Assembly: GCF_019550795.1 (NCBI RefSeq)
Contig: NZ_CP080545.1
Span: 2,251,501-2,315,500 of the forward strand
DNA from: Paenibacillus sp. sptzw28
Lineage (GTDB): Bacteria > Bacillota > Bacilli > Paenibacillales > Paenibacillaceae
Reading direction: 5' to 3'
DNA: 64,000 nt
Of the stretch, positions 53,003-62,117 are shown piece by piece; within the stretch, counting starts at the first letter, position 1, and each line of letters starts with the position of its first letter. The notes beneath the pieces were generated by a model, which worked only from the letters and a program-made list of their open reading frames with translations, was not told where the DNA came from and did no database searches. A program made the position numbers and the translations under genes.

Positions 53003-54484
53003 TTGAAGCGTTTTCTTATAAAGGCTAATGCCTCCGTATGCATGCTCGCTCTGCTCATGCTTCTTCTGCCGGCGCATACACGGGCCGAGATTCCTTATGA
53101 AGGGTATACCTGGAACAAACTTGGCCAGGACGTACGCTCCATTAACGGATACGTTTATGTCGATTCGATTGACGGTACGGATATGCCGACCGGGACGTTC
53201 AACACGCCCGAAGATATATTCATCGCGGATGACGATACCCTATACCTTGTGGATACCGGGAACAGCCGTGTCATTCATATGGACAGCAGGACGCATAAAG
53301 TGATCGATGTCATCGGCGCAGACGAGGGCCCGGGCATGCTCTCGGAGCCGAAAGGCGTATACGTCAAGAAAGACGGCACCGTCTACGTTGCGGACACAAA
53401 GAATCAACGCATCGCCATATTCGATAAGACCGGAAAATTTGTAAGGGAATTGAAGGCGCCAAGCAGCCCGCTTCTCGGCAAGGACTTTCAATACTCCCCG
53501 TCCAAAGTAATACTGGACAAGCGTGATTATATGTTTGTCGTGAGCGACGGGAACACGCAGGGGCTTATGCAAATCAACCAGAAGGGCGAGTTTAAAGGCT
53601 TTTACGGAGCCAACCATGTCGAATTCAGCTGGAATCGGTTATTTGTGAAGCTCGTCGCCACTGATGAGCAGAAGCAGCAGTTATCCGCCGTCAAAGCTCT
53701 GGCTTTCTCGAATATGGACCAGGATCAGGACGGCTTTGTTTATACGACGACGCTCGGAGTGAACGACAATCAGATTAAACGATTGTCGCCCGTAGGCGTG
53801 GATACACTTCCCGGAAGCAAAAATTACGGCGACAGGTTTGATATCGGACCTTTTGAAACAACCCAATTTGTCGATGTTACCGTCAACAAAGACGGTCTGA
53901 TCAGCGCGCTCGATTTGCAGACAAGCAAAGTGTTCCAATACGATAAGCTGGGCAATTTGCTGTTCGCTTTCGGCGGCAACGGAGATCAGGACGGTTTGTT
54001 CACAACGCCTGCCAGTATCGATCAAACCTCAGACGGCATGTTGTATGTCGTGGATAAAGGGCGCAACCGGATCGACCGCTTTCGTACGACGCCTTTTGCC
54101 GATCTGGTTCACCAAGCTTCCAACCTGTACGTCGACGGAAGGTACGCGGAGGCGGAATCGCTGTGGAAGGAAGTCCTTGATATGAATGCCAATTTCGATA
54201 TGGCCTATCTTGCAATCGGCAAATCGTTATATAAGTCGGACCGTTATCAAGAGGCAATGGAGTACTTCAGTCTGGCCCGTTCCAAAAACGATTATTCGGA
54301 CGCGTTCCGCGAATACCGGAAGCAGTACGCAAGGGATCACTTCGCCCAAATCTTGGGCGGCATTATTCTTCTGATACTGATCTTCAGATTCTTGCTTCCA
54401 TGGAGTATCCGGCTGGCCAAGCGAAAGCTATGGGAACCGAGATTCGGTAAACCGCCCGTTGTAAGGGGAGGGGAGCTAAAATGA
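53003..54484 (+). CDS. Exported NHL-repeat/TPR membrane protein
   Basis: TTG 53003 follows GGGGGTGA. 493 residues. Signal peptide (about 8-28), then repeated six-bladed propeller-type blades such as FNTPEDIFIADDDTLYLVDT, GVYVKKDGTVYVADTKNQRI and VDVTVNKDGLISALDLQTSK up to about residue 375. Then two or more TPR-like helices (ASNLYVDGRYAEAESLWKEV, GKSLYKSDRYQEAMEYFSLA) and a C-terminal membrane helix (about 451-470) with a basic cytoplasmic tail. Possibly a surface scaffold for the importers. Its stop overlaps the ATG of the YIP1 gene (ATGA). Confidence 0.8.
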   Translation: MKRFLIKANASVCMLALLMLLLPAHTRAEIPYEGYTWNKLGQDVRSINGYVYVDSIDGTDMPTGTFNTPEDIFIADDDTLYLVDTGNSRVIHMDSRTHKVIDVIGADEGPGMLSEPKGVYVKKDGTVYVADTKNQRIAIFDKTGKFVRELKAPSSPLLGKDFQYSPSKVILDKRDYMFVVSDGNTQGLMQINQKGEFKGFYGANHVEFSWNRLFVKLVATDEQKQQLSAVKALAFSNMDQDQDGFVYTTTLGVNDNQIKRLSPVGVDTLPGSKNYGDRFDIGPFETTQFVDVTVNKDGLISALDLQTSKVFQYDKLGNLLFAFGGNGDQDGLFTTPASIDQTSDGMLYVVDKGRNRIDRFRTTPFADLVHQASNLYVDGRYAEAESLWKEVLDMNANFDMAYLAIGKSLYKSDRYQEAMEYFSLARSKNDYSDAFREYRKQYARDHFAQILGGIILLILIFRFLLPWSIRLAKRKLWEPRFGKPPVVRGGELK

Positions 54485-55095
54485 ATACGATTCGCATGAT
54501 GAAGCAGGTTCTCGCCCATCCCTATGATTTTTACCACGACATTCAAGAGCCGGGACGGCTCAAGTGGTCTCAGGGAATTGTTCTGATCCTTCTCGTCTAT
54601 GCCGCAAGAATGCTCTCCATACTTGCGACCAGCTATACGTTTCAGACGCGAGAGCCGTATGAAATTTCTTATATCCATGAGTTCATATGGATCGTCGTGC
54701 CGTGGCTGACCTGGTGCATCTCCAATTGGGGAGTCAGCGCGATCATGGACGGCGAAGGGAAATTTAAAGAGGTATTTATCGGCAGCGTATTCGCAATGGT
54801 ACCTTATATGCTGTTCATCGTTCCGATCGCACTGCTGACGAATCTTCTTTCGTTCAGCGAGCAATCCCTATACAGCTCCCTGACGATGTTAACCTTCTGC
54901 TGGATGGGATGGCTTCTGATCGTGAAGGTGAAAATCATTCATGACTTTGAACTCGGCAAGTTGATCTGGATAACGCTCATCAGCCTTCTCGGCATGGCGA
55001 TCATATGGTTTATCGGCATCCTCATGTACGGACTGATTAATCAGCTGATCAATTTTGTTGTTGACCTGATTAAAGAAATGAAATTCCGCATGTAG
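54481..55095 (+). CDS. YIP1-family membrane protein
   Basis: ATG 54481 overlaps the previous stop. 204 residues with about five hydrophobic segments: GIVLILLVYAARMLSILATS (about 33-52), FIWIVVPWLTWCISNWGVSA (about 73-92), then three more near 98-120, 130-148 and 160-185. The layout and length fit Yip1 domain proteins, mostly of unknown bacterial function. Its position between an exported NHL/TPR protein and the DUF5696 protein suggests a membrane partner of those proteins. Confidence 0.75.
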   Translation: MNTIRMMKQVLAHPYDFYHDIQEPGRLKWSQGIVLILLVYAARMLSILATSYTFQTREPYEISYIHEFIWIVVPWLTWCISNWGVSAIMDGEGKFKEVFIGSVFAMVPYMLFIVPIALLTNLLSFSEQSLYSSLTMLTFCWMGWLLIVKVKIIHDFELGKLIWITLISLLGMAIIWFIGILMYGLINQLINFVVDLIKEMKFRM

Positions 55096-55104
55096 GAGGT
55101 AAGC

Positions 55105-57489
55105 ATGAAAAAGAAGCACAAAGTAATCGGTACACTGAGCATTGTTATCATGCTGGCATTCAGTGTCGTCTACCCTTATATCGGACGTGCGGAGGAGAAG
55201 ACCGATCAGGCCGGACAGCAGCAGAATGACCAGAACAAAGACACGGACTCAGCGGCTGCCCAATCGGCGGAACCAGCCGGAACGAAGGATGCGGAACCGG
55301 CCGGAACGAAGGATGCGGAAGCGACGCAGAGCGGTAACGCTGCGGGCACGAGTCTGACTTTGCAGCCACGAAGCTCTCTATATCCGGTGACGGCGACGAC
55401 TAAGGTCGCCGAGAACAACCAATTTGTGTTGTACCTGGACCCTAAGACAGCCAATATCAGGGTGGTTAATAAGCAAACCCATAAAGAATGGCTCGGCGCG
55501 CCGCAAGTAGACCGGAAAACGCTGCCGAACAACAAAAAATTTCTCGACTCTCCGGTTCACATCAAATATACGGAAGGATCGGATATTACCCAGACGTACA
55601 CCTTGAAAAAAGAAGTCGGGACGAAATTGACTATCGAGAATATCGATCAAGGCGCACGGGTCCAGTTCGACCTGACCGGTCTGAAGATGTCCTTCGCGGT
55701 CGAGTATCGACTGACTGATGACGGAGTGGAAACAACGGTCCCTTACGATTCCATCAAAGAAACTGGAACGGCGAGACTGACCAGTCTTGAAGTGCTTCCT
55801 GCTTTCAACGCCGGAAAAGAGACCGATCAAGGGGCGCTCTTCGTCCCCGACGGGTCAGGCGCTCTGATGGTGTTTCGGAAGAACCACCCGAAATATTTCA
55901 GCGGTTATTCCGAACACGTATATGGTCCGGATCTGGCATTTAAAACCGAATCTTTCAATGATATCGACCCGTATTGGCGGCAGGAGAAGCCTCCGAAGGA
56001 ATCTATCGCGCTTCCCGTGTTCGGGAGTTACCGGAACGGAACAGGATTTCTGGGCATCATCACGAAAGGCGACAAGGATGCGATCATTAACGGCATTCCG
56101 GCCGGTATTCGCAATATTGCCCTGTACCGGGCGTCGGCTGAGCTGGTGTACCGGAAATCGGATGTAATCTTTATCGGTTCGTCGGGCCAGATTCCATTGT
56201 TTCAAGGCAAGAATATAGCGGGCGACCGACAGATCCGTTATGTGCTGCTTGAGGACAAAGAGGCCGATTATGTCGGAATGGCCAAAGCTTACCGCGAGTA
56301 TTTAATGAAGGAAAAGAACCTTAAACCGGTGAAGCAGGATGCGATGCCGCTGAATGTAAGGCTGCTTGGCGGACTTTTGCGGGATGAGATCATCGGAACG
56401 ACCTTTATCGAGATGACGACCTTTGAACAGGCTCGCTCAATCATCGATCAATATGCCGGCATGGGGGTCAAAAACCTTGAACTGACGTTCACCGGTTGGT
56501 CGAAGGACGGATTGTACGGCAACCAGCCTGATCATTTTCCCGTCGAAAGGCAGCTTGGCGGTGCGAAAGGGCTCAAGGAACTGGTCAGTTACGCGAAGGA
56601 AAAAGGAGTATCCGTCTATCTGCAGGCTAATTATGTCAGACCTTTTGAGACCAGCGACGGTTATTCCAAGAGAAATGACGCCATCCGCGGGATCGACCGT
56701 GAAGTGATGGAAAGCTTTAATTCCTTTATTGCCAGCCGCTACAACAATCATAACGAAGTGTTTTACTTCATGAAGCCTGAACGCATGCTTGACAAGCATA
56801 TCAAGAATGAGCTTGAAGACTTTGCGGATCTGGGGATTGCCGGCGTTTCATTGAAATATATGGGAGATACGGTTTATTCCGATCTGGATCCGGACAGTCC
56901 GGCGAGCCGGGAGCAAACCGCCGACACCTGGGTAAGCGCTCTTGATGCGTTTAAGGAAAAGGTGGGGAAAACGTCGGTTGATTACGGTTTTGCCTATACG
57001 CTTGGGCATGTTGACCGAATTGATAACGCCCCCATGGATTCGAGCCATTTTGTTTATACCGATCAGACGGTGCCATTCTACCAGCTTGTACTCCATGGGC
57101 TAGTCACTTACACTTCGAAGCCGACGAACTTGCGGGACGATTCGCGCAGAGAGTTTTTGCGGGCAGTCGAATATGGCGCCCTGCCGAGCTATGAATTGAC
57201 CTACGAGCCGCCGAGCAAGCTGCAGCGTACGATAGAGGACCGGCTGTACAGTTCAAGCTCCAGCTATTGGCTGAACCCGTCGACCGAGGAGTACAGTGAA
57301 TTTGCGAAGCTGTATGAACAGGTCGGCGATCAGCAAATTATCAACCATGAACGGATAAGTGCGCACGTATACCGCACCACTTACGCCAACGGAATTCAAA
57401 TCATCGTTAACTATGGGGATGCGGCCCAGTCGGTTGACGGTCAAACGGTCAAAGGTCTCGATTATACCGTATCAGGGGGAGGAAGCTAG
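55105..57489 (+). CDS. DUF5696 exported protein
   Basis: ATG 55105 has AGGAGG 5 bases upstream. 794 residues. A signal or anchor (about 8-26) is followed by an Ala/Glu/Thr linker with an exact-frame 24-base tandem duplication (two AEPAGTKD units, bases 55267-55314). The core has a beta region to about 300 and a TIM-barrel-like part (NVRLLGGLLRDEIIGTTFIE, KNLELTFTGWSKDGLYGNQP, VSVYLQANYVRPFETSDGYS). DUF5696 proteins sit next to carbohydrate ABC genes; no reaction is established, though a glycosidase-like fold is plausible. Confidence 0.75.
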   Translation: MKKKHKVIGTLSIVIMLAFSVVYPYIGRAEEKTDQAGQQQNDQNKDTDSAAAQSAEPAGTKDAEPAGTKDAEATQSGNAAGTSLTLQPRSSLYPVTATTKVAENNQFVLYLDPKTANIRVVNKQTHKEWLGAPQVDRKTLPNNKKFLDSPVHIKYTEGSDITQTYTLKKEVGTKLTIENIDQGARVQFDLTGLKMSFAVEYRLTDDGVETTVPYDSIKETGTARLTSLEVLPAFNAGKETDQGALFVPDGSGALMVFRKNHPKYFSGYSEHVYGPDLAFKTESFNDIDPYWRQEKPPKESIALPVFGSYRNGTGFLGIITKGDKDAIINGIPAGIRNIALYRASAELVYRKSDVIFIGSSGQIPLFQGKNIAGDRQIRYVLLEDKEADYVGMAKAYREYLMKEKNLKPVKQDAMPLNVRLLGGLLRDEIIGTTFIEMTTFEQARSIIDQYAGMGVKNLELTFTGWSKDGLYGNQPDHFPVERQLGGAKGLKELVSYAKEKGVSVYLQANYVRPFETSDGYSKRNDAIRGIDREVMESFNSFIASRYNNHNEVFYFMKPERMLDKHIKNELEDFADLGIAGVSLKYMGDTVYSDLDPDSPASREQTADTWVSALDAFKEKVGKTSVDYGFAYTLGHVDRIDNAPMDSSHFVYTDQTVPFYQLVLHGLVTYTSKPTNLRDDSRREFLRAVEYGALPSYELTYEPPSKLQRTIEDRLYSSSSSYWLNPSTEEYSEFAKLYEQVGDQQIINHERISAHVYRTTYANGIQIIVNYGDAAQSVDGQTVKGLDYTVSGGGS

Positions 57490-57491
57490 AG

Positions 57492-58370
57492 ATGAAGAAT
57501 CGGTTAAGAATGTCGATGAGAGCCAGGCACATCTTTGAGGGATACTCGTTTATCTCGATCTGGATTATCGGCTTCCTCCTGTTTATGGCAATCCCACTTG
57601 GGCGTTCGTTTTATTACTCGCTCCATGATTTGAAGCCTTCGAAAGACGGCATGATCTCGACCTATGTCGGGCTGACGCATTTTCGGGGCGCCTTTACAAC
57701 GGATGTCAATTTCCTGCCGCTTCTGCAAACGACGATCGGTAAGATGCTCTCGCAGGTGCCGCTGATTCTGATCTTCGCCATGTTCAGTGCACTTCTGCTC
57801 AACCGCAAATCGTTCGGAAGGATTTTCTTCAGAGGGGTATTCTTTCTGCCGGTTATTATCGCCTCCGGGGCGATTCTGCGTAAGCTGCTGGAGCAGGGTG
57901 CCGCGAAGCTTCCAATCTTCTACCAGTATGATTTGTTCGGGAAGCTGGTTGTATTCATTCCCGCACAGATTCTCGAACCTCTGCTGCAGTATGCCGACTC
58001 GTTAACGCTTGTCATGTGGGATTCGGGCGTGCAAATTCTCATCTTCCTGGCCGGCCTGCAGACAATATCCCCACAGCTATATGAAGCGGCAAAGTGCGAC
58101 GGAGCGACGAAATGGGAAAGCTTCTGGAAAATAACATTTCCGATGATCATGCCGATGATTTTCGTCAACACGCTTTACAGCATCGTCAACTCGTTCACCA
58201 AGGCAGACAACGATGTTATGAATCATATCTTGAACGTTGTGTTCCGCTCTAACGATTACGGTTATGGTTCGGCAATCGGGTGGGTATATTTCATCATTAT
58301 TTTCATCCTGCTCGGGTTCGTCTTTCTGGCTTTCCGGAAAGGCCTGGCCGCAACGGAAGGGAGGCTGTAA
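57492..58370 (+). CDS. Sugar ABC permease, MalF/UgpA type (pair 2)
   Basis: ATG 57492 lies 2 bases after the DUF5696 stop, with GGGGGAGG upstream. 292 residues, six helices (first about 18-38). EAA loop LYEAAKCDGATKWESFWKIT, near 197. It begins the second permease pair, different in sequence from pair 1, so the operon encodes two distinct import channels. Confidence 0.88.
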   Translation: MKNRLRMSMRARHIFEGYSFISIWIIGFLLFMAIPLGRSFYYSLHDLKPSKDGMISTYVGLTHFRGAFTTDVNFLPLLQTTIGKMLSQVPLILIFAMFSALLLNRKSFGRIFFRGVFFLPVIIASGAILRKLLEQGAAKLPIFYQYDLFGKLVVFIPAQILEPLLQYADSLTLVMWDSGVQILIFLAGLQTISPQLYEAAKCDGATKWESFWKITFPMIMPMIFVNTLYSIVNSFTKADNDVMNHILNVVFRSNDYGYGSAIGWVYFIIIFILLGFVFLAFRKGLAATEGRL

Positions 58371-58371
58371 C

Positions 58372-59358
58372 ATGAACTCGACTGGCGTTCAATCCTTACC
58401 CAAAGCGCAAACCGTAGATAAAGTAAAACAAGCTCATAAGTTCACCTATGTCAAACAGGGGAAGAATATTGCCGGGAACATTTTCTATTATCTGGTTTTA
58501 TTCAGTCTTTCCTTCGTATTTCTTTACCCGCTGCTGTACATGATCTCGCAGTCGCTTATGAGAGTTCAGGATGTTGCCGACGCCACAGTGCAGTGGATAC
58601 CGAAAACATTCAGCTTCAATAACTATGTCATTGCTTTCGGCGAGATTCATTATTGGCAGGGTTTCATTAACAGCGTTATCATTTCATTCGGAAGCGCTGT
58701 TCTGCAAATTCTAAGCTGCTCGCTCATCGGTTACGGGTTCGCCAGGTACCGGTTTCCCGGTCAAACGTTCTGGCTGGCTCTAGTCGTATTCACGTTTCTG
58801 GTGCCACCGCAGACGATCGTCGTGCCGCTTTATATCTTTTTCAGCGATTTAGGGTGGATCAATACGCATCTGCCGTTTGTTTTCCCGGCCCTCTTCGGCC
58901 ACGGACTGAAAGGCGCCTTGTTTGTCCTTATCTTTATTCAGTTTTACCGCAGGCTGCCGGCTGTGCTTGAAGAGGCCGCCAGGATTGACGGGGCCGGAGC
59001 GTTTCGAACATATTGGATGATCATGTTTCCGCTCGCGAAACCGGCCATGCTCGTCGTATTCCTGTTCTCTGTCGTTTGGCACTGGAATGACTTGTTCGAA
59101 CCGAATACCTATTTGATGGTGCCGGATTATTTTAACCTTGCTCAAAATATGTCCATCTTTAACGGTAATGCAAACGCGAATGTCAATCAAATGGCTCAAT
59201 CGGTATCCGCAAGCGATGCGCTGGGAATGGCGCCGACCTTGCAGAATCAGGTTATGGCTGCGGTCTTGATGACGATTGCCCCTATTTTGATTTTGTACTT
59301 ATTTATTCAGCGGCATTTTGTGGAGAGTGTTGAACGTGCAGGAATCGCGGGAGAATAA
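58372..59358 (+). CDS. Sugar ABC permease, MalG/UgpE type (pair 2)
   Basis: I choose ATG 58372 (GGGAGG upstream), one base after the previous stop. 328 residues, EAA loop LEEAARIDGAGAFRTYWMIM near 200, six helices from about residue 38. The N-terminal 30 residues are hydrophilic and cytoplasmic. Partner of the 57492 permease. Confidence 0.88.
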   Translation: MNSTGVQSLPKAQTVDKVKQAHKFTYVKQGKNIAGNIFYYLVLFSLSFVFLYPLLYMISQSLMRVQDVADATVQWIPKTFSFNNYVIAFGEIHYWQGFINSVIISFGSAVLQILSCSLIGYGFARYRFPGQTFWLALVVFTFLVPPQTIVVPLYIFFSDLGWINTHLPFVFPALFGHGLKGALFVLIFIQFYRRLPAVLEEAARIDGAGAFRTYWMIMFPLAKPAMLVVFLFSVVWHWNDLFEPNTYLMVPDYFNLAQNMSIFNGNANANVNQMAQSVSASDALGMAPTLQNQVMAAVLMTIAPILILYLFIQRHFVESVERAGIAGE

Positions 59359-59416
59359 CAAACGCGGGCGAATAACAGAAGTTAGTTTGAGTAAAGAATC
59401 ATAAGGGGTATTACGC

Positions 59417-60385
59417 ATGCAAACGAAAGAAGAGCAAATGAAGCAGCAATATATTAATCCGCTCATACCTCAGAGAGCGGACCCTTGGGTGTACAAGCAT
59501 ACGGACGGGTATTATTACTTCACCGCTTCGGTTCCAGAATATGACCTTATCGAGGTGAGAAGGTCCGCTACGATTCAGGGTCTGGGTACAGCGGAGACGG
59601 TTGTCGCCTGGAGAAAGCATGATGCAGGCCCGATGAGCGCGAATATTTGGGCGCCGGAGATCCATTATATCGATGACAAATGGTACATTTATTTCGCGGC
59701 TGCAAGATCCGATGAAGCGTTCAATCACCGGATGTATGTAATCGAGAATGAATCGGCAAATCCACTGGAAGGACAGTGGGTAGAGAAGGGCCAGATTGTA
59801 ACGGGGTGGGAATCGTTCTCGCTGGATTCAACGACCTTTGAACACGAGGGTACCCGTTTTCTGGTTTGGGCTCAGAAGGACCCGGAGATTCCCGGCAACA
59901 CCAACCTGTACATTGCTCCTATGAGCAATCCGTGGACGATACAAGGCCCGCAAAAGATGATCACAATGCCCGAGTACGAATGGGAAAAAATCGGCTACCT
60001 CGTTAATGAAGGTCCTGCGGTGGTCAAGCGTAATGGCCGAATATTCATCACCTACTCGGCAAGCGCTACCGATCATCATTACTGCATGGGGCTTCTTACG
60101 GCGTCCGACACGGACGACCTAATGGACCCATCTTCGTGGAGCAAATCGGCTGAGCCGGTTTTCGCTACTAGTGAGACGACTGGTCAATACGGCCCGGGGC
60201 ATAACAGCTTCACCATTGCCGAGGACGGCTTGACGGACATCCTAATTTATCATGCGCGCAACTATAAGGAAATAACCGGAGATCCGCTTAACGATCCCAA
60301 TCGTCATACCCGCGCCCAAAGCTTCGGGTGGAACAGCGACGGTACCCCAGATTTCGGCATCCCGGTTCCGGATGAGGAATCCTGA
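59417..60385 (+). CDS. GH43-family arabinan/xylan glycosidase
   Basis: ATG 59417, upstream AAGGGG at 59402-59407. 322 residues of the five-bladed beta-propeller type. Catalytic residues by position: the general base Asp in QRADPWVYKHTDGYYYFTAS, the pKa-modulating Asp in SLDSTTFEHEGT and the acid Glu in LVNEGPAVVKRNGRIFITYS. Such enzymes remove arabinofuranosyl or xylosyl groups. No signal peptide is seen, so it acts inside the cell on the sugars imported by the operon. A terminator follows. Confidence 0.88.
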   Translation: MQTKEEQMKQQYINPLIPQRADPWVYKHTDGYYYFTASVPEYDLIEVRRSATIQGLGTAETVVAWRKHDAGPMSANIWAPEIHYIDDKWYIYFAAARSDEAFNHRMYVIENESANPLEGQWVEKGQIVTGWESFSLDSTTFEHEGTRFLVWAQKDPEIPGNTNLYIAPMSNPWTIQGPQKMITMPEYEWEKIGYLVNEGPAVVKRNGRIFITYSASATDHHYCMGLLTASDTDDLMDPSSWSKSAEPVFATSETTGQYGPGHNSFTIAEDGLTDILIYHARNYKEITGDPLNDPNRHTRAQSFGWNSDGTPDFGIPVPDEES

Positions 60386-60417
60386 TTACCTTTCCATGGA
60401 ATACGAATGATACAAGT

Positions 60418-60459
60418 AAAAGCCTCCAGCTTCACTTTGACAGTGATTCTGGAGGCTTT
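60418..60459 (+). terminator. Terminator of the long carbohydrate operon
   Basis: AAAGCCTCCAG (60418-60428...) and CTGGAGGCTTT (60449-60459), an 11-base stem with inner CACT/AGTG pairing, followed by CTGT with weak T-run. Confidence 0.7.
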
Positions 60460-60601
60460 CTGTATTGACAGGACCCCGTGGCACTGTTCACGCTCAGCAT
60501 GGCGAGCTCGGGTGAATAGTGGCACCTGTGACACTATTTCGTGTCCAGCGCACGAACTTGAGTGAGTTAGTATCGCCCGTCACAAGCATATGCTCACCAT
60601 C

Positions 60602-61320
60602 TCAGGCCGGCGGAGCCTGCTGTTATCGACCAAAGAAGCGGCGATAATCATGATCATGGCTATTTATTATCAATGCTTCTGCTGGCAAGAGATGACGATG
60701 GGACGGGGATGTCCAGAGAACAACTAAGAGATGAAGTGATGACTTTATTTCTCGCAGGTCATGAAACAACGGCCAATCTATTGTCCTGGACTTTATATGC
60801 TCTTGCCAGGAAACCGGAAGCAGAAGGCAAGCTGTTGCAGGAGTTGGAGTCGGAATTAAAGGGGCGCACGCCTGTATTCTCAGACATTCCCCGCCTCCTT
60901 TATACTGAAGCGATTATTAAAGAGTCCACCGGTTATATCCCCCTGTTTGGTTCATTTCCCGTGAACCTGCGGAAGATGTATGGATTGATGATTATTGTTT
61001 GCCGGCAGGCTGCGAGATCGGTTTAAGCCAGTGGGTGATGCACAGGCACCCGGAATACTTTTCATCTCCTGCATCCTTTGTGCCAGACCGCTGGAGTCCG
61101 GATTTTGAAAAAAGCCTTCCCCCTTATGTTTATTTCCCCTTTGGACCGGGCCTCGGGTAGCATCGGGAATAATTTTGCCATGATGGAAGCGGTGCAGCTG
61201 CTTGCAGGTATTATGCAAAAGTTTCATTTTGAATTGGACGAACGACATGCGGTCATTCTTGAACCTTCGATTACGCTCAGGCCGAAAAAAGGAATTCACA
61301 TGCGTTTGGTAAAGAGATAA
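60602..61320 (+). pseudogene. Cytochrome P450 fragment (pseudogene 2)
   Basis: The frame near 60640 reads MLLLARDDDGTGMSREQLRD and TLFLAGHETTANLLSWTLYA (oxygen-binding I-helix AGHETT) with EAIIKEST (K-helix). After a shift it continues as the heme region YVYFPFGPGLG, then a stop, and then the final IGNNFAMMEAVQLLAGI with another frame change. The N-terminal half is missing. Unlike pseudogene 1 it is of the AGHETT class, so it is a separate P450. Confidence 0.75.
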
Positions 61321-61380
61321 TTCCGCCATATTTTCAGCTCATTAACGTTTGTTTCACCAGGCTGTAACAAGTTTTTGTTA

Positions 61381-61409
61381 TACCCGCACAAATTGCGGGT
61401 ATTTTTTTT
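61381..61409 (+). terminator. Terminator after P450 pseudogene 2
   Basis: TACCCGCA (61381-61388) and TGCGGGTA (61394-61401), then eight T. An intact terminator after a broken gene suggests recent decay. Confidence 0.75.
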
Positions 61410-61478
61410 ATGCAACTAATCCGTTCATTGAGAAGTAATATTTAGAGTAGAATGGCTGTACAACAAGGAGTGATGACA

Positions 61479-62117
61479 ATGATGGAGAAACAGATGGTTA
61501 TGGAATGGGCCAGAATGCTCATGACCTACAAATTCGCTTTGGATGAAGTGGAAACGAAGCTCACGATTTTAAACGAGGAGCTCCAATTTGTTCAGCATTA
61601 TAATCCTATCGAGCATATAAAAACCCGCATCAAAACACCTGAAAGCATCTCGGAAAAATTGCTGCGCAAAGGTCTTGAAGTGACGAAGGAGAATGCCGTG
61701 GCTTATATCCGCGACATTGCAGGCGTCAGAGTGACCTGCTCATTCTCGACGGACGTGTACCGCGTCTATGAGATGGTAAGCAGGCAAAGCGATGTTAAAG
61801 TGCTTGAACTGAAGGATTATATCAAGAATCCGAAGCCGAACGGTTACCAAAGCTTGCATTTGATCGTTGAAATTCCTGTATTTCTGTCCGATCGGATCGA
61901 GCATGTCAATGTAGAGATCCAGATCAGGACGATCGCTATGGATTTCTGGGCAAGCCTGGAGCACAAGATTTATTACCATTTTCATGAGGACATGCCGGCG
62001 TACCTTAAAGAGCAGTTGAAGGAAACAGCCGACATGATTGCAGTGCTCGATCAAAGAATGCTCGGTCTTAACGAGCAGGTGAAGCGGCTTGGCAGCCCGT
62101 TACCTAGCACGCATTAG
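61479..62117 (+). CDS. Small alarmone synthetase (RelA/SpoT synthetase domain)
   Basis: I choose ATG 61479 (AAGGAG 8 bases upstream); 212 residues. The synthetase landmarks are YIRDIAGVRVTCSFSTDVYR, KDYIKNPKPNGYQSLHLIVE, and EIQIRTIAMDFWASLEHKIY. It transfers pyrophosphate from ATP to GDP/GTP; no hydrolase or regulatory domain, like YjbM/YwaC-type enzymes. Its 3' end overlaps the AraC gene tail to tail by 18 bases. Confidence 0.88.
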   Translation: MMEKQMVMEWARMLMTYKFALDEVETKLTILNEELQFVQHYNPIEHIKTRIKTPESISEKLLRKGLEVTKENAVAYIRDIAGVRVTCSFSTDVYRVYEMVSRQSDVKVLELKDYIKNPKPNGYQSLHLIVEIPVFLSDRIEHVNVEIQIRTIAMDFWASLEHKIYYHFHEDMPAYLKEQLKETADMIAVLDQRMLGLNEQVKRLGSPLPSTH

